A DNA stretch of 64,000 nucleotides from Avena insularis (GCA_023614405.1 CM042697.1:471492792-471556791), one strand, 5' to 3'; positions 1 through 11,875 are shown, counted from the first letter of the stretch. The notes: generated from the sequence alone by a model not told the origin. A program made the numbers and translations.

Positions 1-1690
1 GGGAATCTCAAAGTGAATTAAAACGGTAGGCTTACAGTAAAAACTTCTGCAGAAACTATTTAGTGGTTTTCTGCAGTGTTTTAATTATTCAGGGAGTTTT
101 ATAATTCCTTTTTGAGTAATTCCAATTGGTACTGTTCCTAAATAGCAATGCCTATACAGTAGAATGTTCCCAAGATTTTACAAACAGTATACTATCGGTA
201 GTGAATTATTTGGGTTCTAGCTCTAGTTTTGAGCATTATAAATTGCATATTAGTTTTCCTTGCGCTAAAATTATTTTTCATGCATGCAATCAGTAGATTT
301 ACTGAATAGGATTATGTGGTGCTGCTGTAGCATCAATCCACTTGTCATGCATGCATTCATGCATCATCTTTGTTGCATATGCTTGTGGATGGTTTGTTTA
401 TGATTGCAATTGTATCGTGTAGATTGTGACGAGTGCAATGCTTGCTCGTGTGTGGATTGTTCCTCCGACCGCTACAACCAAGGCAAGTAGATGCTACTTT
501 GTTCATGAACATTGTCCTACTATTTTTAATGCATTGTCGTGTATTTTGTAGACGCATGTGTAGGATGATACTATCGCTATGCTATGTCCTATTATGTGGT
601 AGGGCCTTCCTTGTAGATGAACCACCGTTGGTAGATGTGCTTAGCCGTGCTATGATAATTGAGGGCTGGGTTACATCACTGAAGCTTGTTTCTAAAAGTG
701 TTGGTTTGTGAAAACTAAAACAACTTAATCAATGAATCTCCCGGGTGTGATGGGATTGATAAATTTTGGTGGTTTCATTGCGGAAAGGCACCCAGGTATC
801 AAGAGAAAATGATTGGCTTCTTTATTCTGTAGCTTACGTGTACAACCATGTGCCAATAATGGAATGGGCGGTTGGTTGGACTTAGTAGGTTGTGGTAACT
901 CGAACCCGCGTATCCAGATATGTAGAATTTTGGTAGGTTGGACCGGTGCGTGTCGGGATTGGGGAGCCACTTCCCGAACAGTATCTTCTTGGACTTCTCC
1001 CTATCATCACCCGAAATGAGAGTGATGGTACGAGCTGGGCTGGCTAAGTCACATGGGTAAAGTGTACTAACCCCTGCAGGGTGTATAATCTAATCGATTA
1101 GCCGTGTCCCCGGTTATGGACATCTGAGTTGCTTGATATTGATTCCATGACATGTTTCTCGCTCATTCTAATTTCATAATTGTTTTAATATTGTTGGGTT
1201 AACTTAATTGAGATCTTTTCAAAGAAAATCAAAAACTGTTTATGAAAGTAGGACAAAGGTATTTGCAAATGCAAGCTAGCCACAGCTCCACTTGCCAAAT
1301 ATGCATGTAGATGTTAGCGTTATTGTCTCCTTTACTAGCTCTACTTGCCATACATTCCATGTATTGAACCTTCGGGGCTGCTACATTTTATGTTGCAGGA
1401 TATTCCGATTCTGAGTAATCGATATAGGCCACGGTACTCCACTCGGCACTTGTTCACTTGTGGGCAATTTGAAGAATGGAGGATTTGCTTTATTTATGTT
1501 GAACCTGAATAATTTGAGCTAGCCTTGAGCTAAGCTTTTATTGTAATAATGGTACTCTGGATCATCGTTATTTATGATACACGGATATTTTGCTATGTTA
1601 TTCATCTTATTCTATTGTGGGCCAATGAACCGATCCAGGGATTGGCATGTCACATAGAAGCTACGGTCTTTTCAGAACCGTGGTGTTACA
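1..1690 (+). repeat. 5' LTR of element A (3' portion)
   Basis: It matches 9132-10822 throughout and ends GTGTTACA immediately before the primer-binding site. By eye about 30 substitutions and a one-base indel separate the two copies. The missing 5' part (about 1.28 kb by comparison with the 3' LTR) lies upstream of the window. Short ORFs in it are not conserved features. Confidence 0.92.
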
Positions 1691-1693
1691 AGA

Positions 1694-1705
1694 TGGTATC
1701 AGAGC
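1694..1705 (+). promoter_or_regulatory. Primer-binding site of element A (initiator tRNA-Met)
   Basis: TGGTATCAGAGC starts four bases after the LTR end. It is complementary to the 3' end of plant initiator tRNA-Met, the usual minus-strand primer for this type of element. Confidence 0.9.
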
Positions 1706-1858
1706 CAGGTTGTCGACTGTAGGATCGTGACCTAGGATTGGATTAGGAAACCATAGAACTACTAAAGCTTATATTAACTCTGTCTTTCATATTATGCCTT
1801 TCACTCTCGTAAATTCTTACCATATGCTATTCTCACACTTTCCTCTTTTAATTGATAG

Positions 1859-2854
1859 ATGGGAGAAGTCAGGACTGAGTATGCAACCATGGAGTCACCA
1901 AGGCCCTTTGCAAGGCAGCTAGCATAGCTCTCGCAGTCATTGGGATTGCCGCTGCCCATGTTCAAGGGAAGAAGGCTGTACACTTATGGATATGGTGAGG
2001 ATGCATGGGAGATCACTACCTTCATATTCAGAGACGCCGCCTTGCCAAACCCTGTGCACCTGATCTACACCAAGACATACTGCAACTGGAGACTTGGAAT
2101 CAACTTGGCCATACATGAAGCCCTGTCTTGCCAGTGCCATCATGTCCGACACCTACTGCCAGCAGACTCACCTTACCGTGACTATGGGAGGCGTGATGAA
2201 GATGGGCACATTGTGGTTACCCCGGGCGACAGAAACAACATGCCTCCCCGTCGGAGGCACATAGAGGACATGGAAAGGGAGAATGGAGCTCTAGCTGAGA
2301 AAGTGATGATGATAAAGGAGATTGCAGATTTTGCCAGCAATGGTATGGTGGTCCAAGGGCAGGAGATTGACACCTTGCATGAAGTCGTGGAGTTCGGAGA
2401 ATGCCCCGATAGCGGAGATGCAACCATAGCTCATCTTCATGGTACTGTGCAGGAGAACACCCAGAACATACAACAGTTGCAAGGGACCGTCCAGGAAAGG
2501 GATCAAACTATTGAAGCTATGGCAGCCCAGATTGCCGCTCTCCAAGCACAGCTGAATCCACCCTCTGATGATGACAATGGAGATGGTGGCAACAATGATG
2601 ATGATGATGACAGTGGGAACGATGATGATGATGAGGACGAGGATGATGATGATGGAGACGATGATGGTGGAGGAGATGAAGTTGTTGCAGTTGCAGTAGA
2701 GAGTGAAGAAGAAGAGGAGGAGGATCAAGAGGTGGAGTTTGAGATTTCAAGTGATGACTCAGGAGAGGTGTATACTCCGCCGCCATGGTTGAACCGTGGA
2801 CAGAAGCGCCAACGCATGAGTGCAAGGACCTACCGCAACCTCTTCAAGAAGTAG
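1859..2854 (+). pseudogene. Extra ORF of element A: acidic coiled-coil protein, function unknown
   Basis: A reading frame of about 331 codons lies between the primer-binding site and gag. ATG at 1859 is followed by one in-frame TAG (1925-1927); the remainder, 1928-2854, is uninterrupted. Residues about 137-232 form a likely coiled coil rich in E, Q, A and L at heptad spacing. Residues about 235-294 are almost entirely Asp, Glu, Asn, Gly and Ser. The C-terminus is basic (PPPWLNRGQKRQRMSAR and following). I recognise no enzyme motif. Extra ORFs on the sense strand are known in some plant gypsy elements, so it is probably an accessory element gene. Minus-strand ORFs here are shadows of the GAT repeats. 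Confidence 0.6.
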
Positions 2855-3456
2855 ATAGAAGTCCACCAATTAGTCCTCGTTAGGTAAAATTGTTAGGATT
2901 AGTCTCGATCGGTGTAAAACTTAATTACTGCTAGTTTAAGAGTGTTTAGTTGCTTATTTGTGTACTCCAATATCCCAGGAATTATTTGTGCGAATTTTAT
3001 GAAAGAGTTATGGCAAGTTTGGTTGATATCTATGTTATTTTCGCTGCAGTTTTCATCTGGCGATCTTGATTTTTCATATTTTTCGGTATCTGGAAAAATC
3101 TGAAAAAAAGGTCTGGTGAAACTCTCATCTTGTATGTGCAAAAATCAGCTAAAATTTCTGACGAGTCTAAGTCAGGTAGAAAAATTCGTGAACACTGCTG
3201 GACTGTTTTAGCAGATTGCTGTTTTTGCTGCTTTGTTGATCAACTGTTTAGTTAACCATTGCCAACTCTTGTAAAACTATTTCAGTAGGTATATACTGCT
3301 AGGATAACCCCTGGGATGTTGCTGGATCACTTGTTTGTGGATGTGTTGCTTGCTTGAGATTGTCTGCTATTGTTTGTTGTTGTTTGATCATAATGCATGG
3401 GTAGAATCCTATTATCGTAGTTGATTCTTTCTAAGCTTACCTGTGCTGAACCGCAG
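2855..3456 (+). other. Spacer between extra ORF and gag of element A
   Basis: About 600 bases of AT-rich leader-like sequence with no coding potential that I can support. It may hold packaging or splice signals, but nothing specific is visible. Confidence 0.5.
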
Positions 3457-4494
3457 ATGCCTCCCCGCCGTCAACCCACTGAGTTGGAGCAGCTCATGGC
3501 ATCTCAGGCACAGCTGACCCAAGTTATGACTCAGTTCATGGAAGCTCAGAACAACAACAACAATGGGAACAACTAGCCTCAGGGAGATGCTCTCACCAGG
3601 TTTCTGAGGCTAAGGCCCGCTAAGTTCTCTACTGCAACAAAACCAATGGTTGCTCTTGACTGGTGGCGTTCAGTCAACAAGGATCTGGTAACTGTTGGAT
3701 GCACTGATGCTGAGAAGGTGAGGTTTGCCGCTCACCTACTGGAGGGACCAGCCGCTTCTTGGTGGGACACTTTTTAGATCACCCACCCGCTGGATACTGT
3801 GACTTGGGCAATGTTTGAGGAAGGTTTCAGGACCAACCACGTGTCTTCAGGAGTTCTGAGCCTGAAGAGGAAGGAATTTCGCAACTTGCGCCAAACCAAC
3901 CGCACCGTGGCTGAGTACATTGAGGAGTTCAACAACCTGTCCCGTTATGCACCTGAGGATGTTGACAGCGATGCAAAAGGAGGAGAGATTCTGGATGGCC
4001 TCGTGATGAGCTTTCGGTCAGCCATCTTGGTTGTTTATTGCCCCACTTTCCAGGAGCTTATGGACAAGGCCAGGATCTTGGAAGGGAAGCACAAGCAGGT
4101 GGAAAGCCGCAAGAGGAAGAGCAACAATCACCACTCTGGTTCACATCACAAGTCTCGCACATCATATGATGGGTACTCCAAGCATGGAGGGAGTGACCAT
4201 GGGAGCCATGATCGCCATCACCATGGAGGCGATGGACATCGCCATGACAACCACAAGAGCAGCCACCACAGCCATAAGGGAGGACACTCTCACCACTCTG
4301 GAGGACACAGTGGACATGACCGCAACCGTGATCGCAGCTTTGTGAAGAAGGATCTGAGTGAGGTGACATGCTTCAAGTGTGGTCAGAAGGGACATTATGC
4401 TGACAACTGTCCGGAGAGGAAGGGACTGAAGCCAACCAACAACCAGAAGGCCACAGTGAACCACATGAATGTGGAGGAGATCCAGATGAGCTGA
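3457..4494 (+). pseudogene. gag: gag of element A (two internal stops)
   Basis: Gag forms the capsid-like particle and binds the element RNA. ATG 3457 opens a frame to the TGA at 4492, broken by TAG at 3574-3576 and 3775-3777; both fit a CAG to TAG change. The retrotransposon gag domain covers about residues 45-170 (LDWWRSV, LEGPAASWWDTF, then FEEGFR). A basic, strikingly His- and Gly-rich linker covers about 4110-4330. A CCHC zinc knuckle, CFKCGQKGHYADNC, starts at 4369. Gag, protease and pol once shared one frame: the start codon here is in the same phase as pol. Confidence 0.88.
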
Positions 4495-4854
4495 CCTTGT
4501 GATTGGTAAGTTCCCAATCAACACTCACCAAAGACTTATACTTTTGATACCGGTGCATCGCATTCATTCATATCGAGGGCATTTGTGGATAAGTATAAGC
4601 TACCTCGAGTCTATGAAAGAGTCTATTAGAGTAAGCTCACGGAGGAGATATGATAGCTAAGCGGGATGCATGGCTTAACTGTGAGGATTGGAACACACAA
4701 CTTCATTGCACATCTAGTAGTGTTGGAATCACAAGGGTTAGATGTTATTCTGGGTATGGATTGGATGTCTATGCATGGGGGACACATAGATTATGCACAG
4801 TGAGCTGTTTCACTCAAAACCCCGGATGGTAAGAGAATTAGGTTCAAGTCGGCA
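4495..4854 (+). pseudogene. Protease remnant of element A
   Basis: The retropepsin active site FDTGASHSFIS is visible from 4543. The segment just upstream reads in another phase, indicating small indels on either side of the gag end and a lost base in a T run. An in-frame TAG follows near 4627 and a TGA at 4801-4803. The C-terminal protease motif (LDVILGMDWM, from about 4738) is in phase with RT. The enzyme would cleave the polyprotein, but it is inactive as it stands. Confidence 0.78.
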
Positions 4855-6372
4855 GTGCGACCGGGAAGGTGTAAGCTGAATTCTCTTAAGGGGGTTAGAA
4901 TGGATACTGTGCCTGTGATTAGGGATTACCCCGATGTGTTTCCGGAAGAGCTGCCAGGAATGCCACCTGACAGGGAAGTGGAGTTTCTCATCGACCTGAT
5001 GCCGGGAACAGGACCTATAGCAAAGAGACCATATAAGATGGATGTGGATGAGCTGAAGGAATTGAAGAAGCAGCTGAAAGAGCAGTTGGACAAGGGATTC
5101 ATTCAGCCTAGTTCGTCGTCATGGGGTGCACCTGCATTTGTGGAGAAGAAAGACAGCAGCAAGAGATTAGTGGTGGACTATCGCTCGCTGAATGAGGTGA
5201 CCATCAAGAACAAATACCCCCTGCCGAACATAAACGATTTGTTTGATCAACTAGAAGGAGCAAAGGTGTTTAGCAAGATTGATCTGCGATCGGGCTACTT
5301 CCAATTGAAGATCCGGGAGGAGGACATACCAAAAACCGCTTTCACCACTAGGTATGGTTTATATGAGTATACGGTTATGTCTTTTGGACTAACGAATGCC
5401 CCGGCATATTTCATGACCATGATGAACAAGGTATTTATGGAGTACTTGGACAAGTTCGTGGTGGTGTTTATTGACGACATACTGATATATTCCAAGGATG
5501 ATGCTGAGCATGAGAAACATCTGCGACTGATTATGGAGAAGCTGAGGGAACACAAGCTGTATGCCAAATTCAGCAAGTGTGAGTTCTGGCTTAACACTGT
5601 TGGATTTCTTGGACACGTGGTGTCAGGAGAAGGAGTCGCTGTTGATCCAAGCAAAGTGACTGCAGTAACTGAGTGGGAAGCGCCCAAGAATGCGGGAGAG
5701 ATTCGAAGCTTTTTGGGACTTGCTGGGTATTACAGGAGGTTCATTGAGAACTTCTCCAAGATTGCAAAGCCGATGACTGAACTTCTGAAGAAGGAGATGA
5801 AGTTTGAGTGGACGGATGTGTGTGAAGCCAGCTTTCAGGAACTGAAGCGTCGATTAGTGACTGCACCTGTTCTGTGTTTACCAAACCTTCAGAAGGATTT
5901 CCAAGTGTGCTGTGATGCTTCTCGACAGGGACTTGGGAGTGTGCTGATGCAAGATGGGAGAGTGGTGTCATATGACTCGCGACAACTTAAACACCATGAG
6001 CGGAATTACCACACACACGATTTGGAGTTAGCGTCAGTGGTTCATGCGCTCAAAGTATGGAGGCATTACTTAATGGGAAAACACTGTGATGTGTACACCG
6101 ACCACAAGAGCCTAAAGTATATATTTACCCAGAAGGAACTAAACATGAGGCAAAGGAGATGGTTGGAACTTATCAAGGACTATGATATGAATCTGCAATA
6201 CCACCCAGGAAAGGCCAATGTAGTAGCAGATGCTCTAAGCCAGAAGGTTTATGCCAATGGATTGACAATTGGGGAATTTCCCGAGGATTTGTGCAAGCAA
6301 TTCAAGGACCTTAGACTGGAAGTAGTGCCTGAAGGATACTTGGCAACAATGGAAGTCCAACCGACGCTATAG
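4855..6372 (+). pseudogene. pol: Reverse transcriptase and RNase H of element A pol
   Basis: This open stretch of 505 codons converts element RNA to DNA and degrades the RNA strand. Entry motif [14 protein letters not shown] is near 4927. RT motifs follow: [37 protein letters not shown], and catalytic FIDDILIYS at about 5470. RNase H begins at [14 protein letters not shown] (about 5910), with [19 protein letters not shown] and [10 protein letters not shown], ending [13 protein letters not shown] at 6370-6372 breaks the link to integrase, which continues in the same frame. The first codon is only the start of the open stretch; translation would have come from gag-pro. Confidence 0.9.
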
Positions 6373-7515
6373 GACAGGATCAGGAAGCCTCAGGTAGGAG
6401 ACAAGGAAATAGAAGAGATAAAGGAAAAGATGAAGGAAAATCAGGAAAAGGATATTCGCGAGGATGAGCATGGTACCTTGTGGTATGGAGATCGTTTGTG
6501 TGTGCCCAGCGACCCGGAGATAAGGGAGTTGATTCTGCAGGAGGCTCATGACTCACCATACTCCATACATCCGGGAAACACAAAGATGTATATGGATTTG
6601 AAGAGAAGATTTTGGTGGAACAACATGAAGGGAGACATTGCCAAGCATATTGCCCTATGTGATGTGTGTAGCCGAGTGAAGGCGGAACACCAAAAGCCAG
6701 CAGGACTGCTACAGCCATTGCCCGTGCCGGATTGGAAATGGGATAGAGTGGGAATGGATTTTATCACAGGATTGCCAAGGACTAGGTCAGGATATGACTC
6801 CATTTGGGTAGTGGTCGACCATTTGACCAAGGTAGCCCACTTTATACCGGTGAAGACGACCTATACGAGTGCAAAGTTGGCCAAGATTTACATGGACATA
6901 ATTGTGTGCCTACATGGGGTTCCCAAGAGTATTGTATCAGATAGGGGCACCCAATTTACCTCACACTTCTGGCGCCAGCTGCACGAGTCACTTGGTACTA
7001 GATTGGAGTTTAGCACAGGATTTCACCCACAGACTGATGGACAGACTAAGAGGGTGAATCAGATTTTGGAAGACATGCTGAGAGCTTGCGCCTCGGCTCA
7101 TGGTTCTTGTTGGGATGAGAATTTGCCATATGCTGAGTTTTCTTACAACAACAGCTATCAAACTAGCATCAAGACGTCACCGTTTGATGTATTGTATGGG
7201 AAACGATGTCGGACACCATTGCTATGGGATGGAGTAGGAGAACGACAGTTGTTTGGGCCTGATTTGATCAAGGACGCTGAGGAGAAGGTCGCCTTTATTA
7301 GGGACAGGCTGAAGGTAGCCCAATCAAGGCAGAAGAGCTACGCTGACGCCAAGCGCAAGGAAGTGGTGTATGAGATAGGCGATAGAGCATACCTCAGAGT
7401 GTCGCCACTTCGTGGAATCAAGAGATTTGGAATTAAGGGTAAGCTGGCACCTCGGTTTATTGGACCATATCGGGTCTTAGCACGCAAAGGAGAAGTTGCT
7501 TATCGCTTGAGTTAG
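6373..7515 (+). pseudogene. Integrase of element A, catalytic Glu replaced by Lys
   Basis: Integrase inserts the DNA copy into the genome. The zinc-binding HHCC motif is at about 6547-6690 (HDSPYSIHPGN, then CDVCSRVKAEH). The core shows the first Asp in GMDFITGLP (about 6754) and the second in VSDRGTQFTSHFW (about 6940). The third catalytic residue should be Glu in the DGQT-x-RVN motif, but AAG (7048-7050) encodes Lys. The frame is shared with RT, is interrupted at 6370, and ends at a TAG (7513-7515) before the chromodomain. With this substitution the enzyme should be inactive even without the stops. Confidence 0.88.
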
Positions 7516-7836
7516 AGGCTCATCATTGCTCACAACGTGTTCCACGTATCCCAGCTGAAGAAGTGCCATCCGGAGATGGCGGATACACCATTGAGAGACA
7601 CTGTGCCACTAGAGGAGGTTCAGCTTGAGAATGATCTGACCTATGAAGAGAACCCCGGTCAAGATTCTGGAAACAGCGGAGAGGATCACCCGTACCAAGA
7701 CGATCAGGTTTTGCAAGGTGCAGTGGAGCCACCACACCGAAGAGGAAGCCACTTGGGAGCGTGAGGATGACATCCGAGAGGACTACCCACACCTATTTGC
7801 TAGCCGCGCCGAATCTCGGGGACGAGATTCATCTTA
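7516..7836 (+). pseudogene. Integrase C-terminus and chromodomain-like tail of element A
   Basis: The conserved segment NVFHVSQLKKCHPEM is in the pol frame (from about 7531). Near 7640 the phase changes by one base, and the chromodomain-like motif (VKILETAERITRTKTI, then VQWSHHTEEEATWERE) reads in the second frame to the TAA at about 7835. Chromodomains of plant chromoviruses are thought to steer integration towards heterochromatin. The stop at 7513 and the frameshift separate it from integrase. Confidence 0.8.
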
Positions 7837-7849
7837 AGGGGGTTAGTCT
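7835..7849 (+). promoter_or_regulatory. Polypurine tract of element A
   Basis: TAAGGGGGTTAGTCT directly precedes the TG of the 3' LTR. It is the expected plus-strand primer site, and the same AAGGGGGTTAG core occurs before the LTR of element B. Confidence 0.8.
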
Positions 7850-10822
7850 TGTGACATCCAAAATTTTAGATTTGGTTCTGCATATCATTCATATCATTGC
7901 ATCATGTTCTTCCATGCAAAACCTTCGATCGAAACGATTCGGCGAAACACTATTTTCAAAACCCTATTTTATTTTACTACAATGCTCCTGCGGGAGAGTA
8001 TGCTAGGGCTTGTGTTCTCCACCCTTGTAAACTTGTGGTTTCACTTACCACATGACCCTATGTTGATCCCCTGGATTTTACAAAAATTTAGGAACAAGTT
8101 TCATCCAATTCGGAGTTCGTATGAAAAAGATACGGAGAAATTACTAAATAAGAATTTGGAAAAAGGGAAAAGATCAAAAAAAAGCATTATTGGGCCGGGC
8201 CAGCCAGCCAGCCCAGCCTGATACCGCTACCGCTCTGCAGCAGCTGCCGCTGCACGCACGCGTATGCCGCCTGTGTCTGGCACACGGGCGCCGACATCCA
8301 TCCGCAGCAGCCCGCCGCCGGACTTGACGGACCGTCCGCGACCATCGTCGCGTCTCCGCGTGGACCCCACTTAACCTTGCCGCCCCCTGCCTCTCTCTCC
8401 CCATCGCGCCGCACCCCCGCGCCGCCCTTCTCCTCTCGCGCGCCGCCCGAATCGCGCCGCCGCCGCCTCTCTTCCCCGCGCCCGTGCCGCCCTCGCCTTC
8501 TCGCCACGACCACGAGCCGCCGCGCCACCTCGCTGACCGCCGCCTCCTTTTCTTTCCCGCAGGGAGCCGCTGCTGCCGCCGCCGCAGTTTCGGCCGGCCG
8601 CCGCCAACGTCGCCGTGACCGCCTGCTGCCGCCCCCGCACCGAGGAGCCCCACCCCGACCCTGCCGAACATGTCCTGCCCTCCGCCGTCGCCGCCACCGA
8701 CCTCGCCGGTAAGCCCGCCGCCGCAGCACCTCCCTGGCCGCCGATTTGCGATCCAACGGCCCAGATTGGGCGTGGACTAGTCAGACCGCGCGGTTGACTG
8801 GTCAACAGCCAGTCAACCAGCGCTGAGTCAGCAGGGAATATTCCCAGAATATTCCCTTTTGATTTAAATCGATTTAGAAATTGCAGAAATTTGTAGAATC
8901 TTGTAAATTGCGTAGTAATTAATCTACTGGGCCAAAAATTGCAAATAAAATATGTGTAGATTCAGTAAGTCATGTAGAATCTTGCTGTACCATTGTTTCG
9001 CACTTTTGCAGCAAGATTTTGTCCAAATTAATTAATTGAGTTAATGCTCTTTTTGGAGTAATTAATTCGTAGAAAAAGATCTGTAACTCCAAAATTTGCA
9101 TATAATATGTCCCTGGATTCAGTAGAACAAGGGGAATCTCAAAGTTAATTAAAACGGTAGGCTTACAGTAAAAACTTCTGCAGAAACTATTTAGTGGATT
9201 TCTGCAGTGTTTTAATTATTCAGGGAGTTTTATAATTCCTTTTTGAGTAATTCCAATTGGTAATGTTCCTAAATAGCAATGACTATACAGTAGAATTTTC
9301 CCAAGATTTTACAAACAATATACTATCGGTAGTGAATTATTTGGGTTCTAGCTCTAGTTTTGAGCATTATAAATTGCATATTAGTTTTCCTTGCGCTAAA
9401 ATTATTTTTCATGCATGCAATCAGTAGCTTTACTGAATAGGATTATGTGGTGCTTCTGTAGCATCAATCCACTTGTCATGCATGCATTCATGCATCATCT
9501 TTGTTGCATATGCTTGTGGATGGTTTGTTTATGATTGCAATTGTATTGTGTAGATTGTGACGAGTGCAACGCTTGCTCGTGTGTGGATTGTTCCTCCGAC
9601 CGCTACAACCAAGGCAAGTAGATGCTACTTTATTCATGAACATTGTCCTACTATTTTAAATGCATTGTCGTGTATTTTGTAGACGCATGTGTAGGATGAT
9701 ACTATCGCTATGCTATGTCCTATTATGTGGTAGGGCCTTCCTTGTAGATGAACCACCGTTGGTATATGTGCTTAGCCATGCTATGATAATCGAGGGCTGG
9801 GTTACATCACTGAAGCTTGTTTCTAAAAGTGTTGGTTTGTGAAAACTAAAACAACTTAATCAATGAATCTCCTGGGTGTGATGGGATTGATAAATTTTGG
9901 TGGTTTCATTGCGGAAAGGCACCCAGGTATCAAGAGAAAATGATTGGCTTCTTTATTCTGTAGCTTACGTGTACAACCATGTGCCAATAATGGAATGGGC
10001 GGTTGGTTGGACTTAGTAGGTTGTGGTAACTCGAATCCGCGTATCCAGATATGTAGAATTTTGGTAGGTTGGACCGGTGCGCGTCGGTATTGGGGAGCCA
10101 CTTCCCGAACAGTCTCTTCTTGGACTTCTCCCTATCATCACCCGAAATGAGAGTGATGGTACGAGTTGGGCTGGCCAAGTCACATGGGTAAAGTGTACTA
10201 ACCCCTGCAGGGTGTATAATCTAATCGATTAGCCGTGTCCCCGGTTATGGACATCTGAGTTGCTTGATATTGATTCCATGACATGTTTCTCGCTCATTCT
10301 AATTTCATAATTGTTTTAATATTGTTGTGTTAACTTAATTGAGATCTTTTCAAAGAAAATCAAAAACTGTTTATGAAAGTAGGACAAAGGTATTTGCAAA
10401 TGCAAGCTAGCCACAGCTCCACTTGCCAAATATGCATGTAGATGTTAGCGTTATTGTCTCCTTTACTAGCTCTACTTGCCATACATTCCATGTATTGACC
10501 CTTCAGGGCTGCTATGTTTTATGTTGCAGGATATTCCGATTCTGAGTAATCGATATAGGCCACGGTACTCCACTCGGCACTTGTTCACTTGTGGGCAATT
10601 TGAAGAATGGAGGATTTGCTTTATTTATGTTGCTACCTGAATAATTTGAGCTAGCCTTGAGCTAAGCTTTTATTGTAATAATGGTACTCTAGATCATCGT
10701 TATTTATGATACACGGATATTTTGCTATGTTATTCATCTTATTCTATTGTGGGCCAATGAACCGATCCAGGGATTGGCATGTCACAAAGAAGCTACGGTC
10801 TTTTCAGAACCGTGGTGTTACA
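7850..10822 (+). repeat. 3' LTR of element A, complete (2973 bp)
   Basis: Starts TGTGACATCC and ends GTGTTACA. Positions 9132-10822 match window 1-1690. The first third holds a GC-rich block (about 8200-8760) that creates long open frames on both strands; these have no recognisable motifs and look compositional. The following five bases, CCTTT (10823-10827), should be the 3' target duplication inside element B; the partner copy is upstream of the window. Confidence 0.92.
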
Positions 10823-11875
10823 CCTTTGCCTAGAATCAATGACTTGTTTGATCAGTTAGAAGGAGCCTGTGTGTTCTCAAAGATTGATCTCAGGTCAGGT
10901 TATTTCTAGCTCAAGATAAGAGAACAAGACATACCTAAGACAACTTTCACCACTAGGTATGGATTGTATGAGTACACCGTGATGCCATTTGGTTTGACCA
11001 ATGCACCATCTTATTTCATGAATATGATGTACAACGTGTTCATGGAGTTCCTTGACAAGTTTGTTGTCGTATTCTTCGATGACATTTTGATCTACTCCAA
11101 GAGCAAAGAAGAGCATGAAGGACATTTGCGTTTGATACTTGAGAAGCTTAGAGAGCATAAGCTGGATGCCAAATTCAGTAAGTGTGAATTTTGGTTAAAT
11201 GAAGTTGGATTTCTTGGACATGTTGTGTCAGAAGATGGTGTAGCAGTTGATCCCGCTAAAGTGTCAGCTGTAACTGAATGGGAATCTCTAAAGTCAGTAA
11301 AAGAGGTTCGTAGTTTCCTTGGCTTGGCAGGATACTACAGAAGGTTCATTGAGAATTTCTCCAAAATAGCTAAGCCAATGACTGAGTTACTAAAGAAAGA
11401 CAAGAAGTTTGCTTGGTCTGAAGGATGTGAACTCAGTTTCCAAGAATTGAAGAAGAGACTAGTGACAGCACCAGTCTGATGTCTGCCAGACTTGGAGAAA
11501 GATTTCCAAGTGTATTGTGATGCATCTCATCATGGATTAGGTGCAGTTCTAATGCAAGAAGGGAAAGTTGTGGCTTATGCCTCGAGACAACTCAAAACTC
11601 ATGAGGTAAATTACCCTACTCATGATTTAGAGTTAGCCTCTGTTGTCCATGCACTCAAAACATGGAGACACTATCTTTTGGGAAAACGATGTGAAGTGTT
11701 CACGGATCACAAGAGTTTGAAGTATATCTTTACTCAAAAAGAAATCAACATGAGCCAAAGAAGATGGCTAGAACTCATCAAGGACTATGACTTGAGTTTG
11801 CAATACCACCCCGGTAAAGCAAATGTTGTAGCAGATGCTCTAAGCCGTAAGGTTTTTTGTGAATGGCCTTACTAA
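10823..11875 (+). pseudogene. pol: RT (3' two thirds) and RNase H of element B
   Basis: Begins at the RT motif [10 protein letters not shown] and continues through [20 protein letters not shown] and the catalytic motif, here FFDDILIYS with Phe in place of the usual Ile or Val before DD (about 11070). RNase H starts at [15 protein letters not shown] (about 11514) and ends VVADALSRK. Lesions: TAG in the GYF-x-L motif (about 10907), TGA at 11477-11479 between RT and RNase H, and a frameshift in a T run near 11853. Confidence 0.88.

Larger units (their letters stand above)
1..10822 (+). mobile_element. Element A: Ty3/gypsy chromovirus, 5' end cut by window
   Basis: This is an LTR retrotransposon of the Ty3/gypsy superfamily. 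Window positions 1-1690 repeat almost base for base at 9132-10822, which defines the two LTRs. Between them, in order, lie a primer-binding site, an extra ORF, gag, protease, RT/RNase H, integrase, a chromodomain-like tail and a polypurine tract. The order RT then integrase marks gypsy, and the chromodomain after integrase marks a chromovirus; a Tekay-type lineage is likely but the family name is not assigned. The element interrupts the RT gene of element B, which resumes at 10823. Every reading frame carries lesions, so it is not autonomous. Confidence 0.93.

Noticed and set aside
2182..2825. Minus-strand ORFs opposite the acidic ORF
   Set aside because: They read the complement of GAT/GAC repeats (His- or Ile-rich) and are shadows of the plus-strand frame.
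8174..8805. Long open frames on both strands in the LTR of A
   Set aside because: They come from a GC-rich, repeat-like block, overlap in several frames and have no motifs; the block is part of the LTR.
10964..11479. Element B RT as a functional gene because of a long open stretch
   Set aside because: It starts in mid-domain at the insertion of A and has a TAG at about 10907 and a TGA at 11477.
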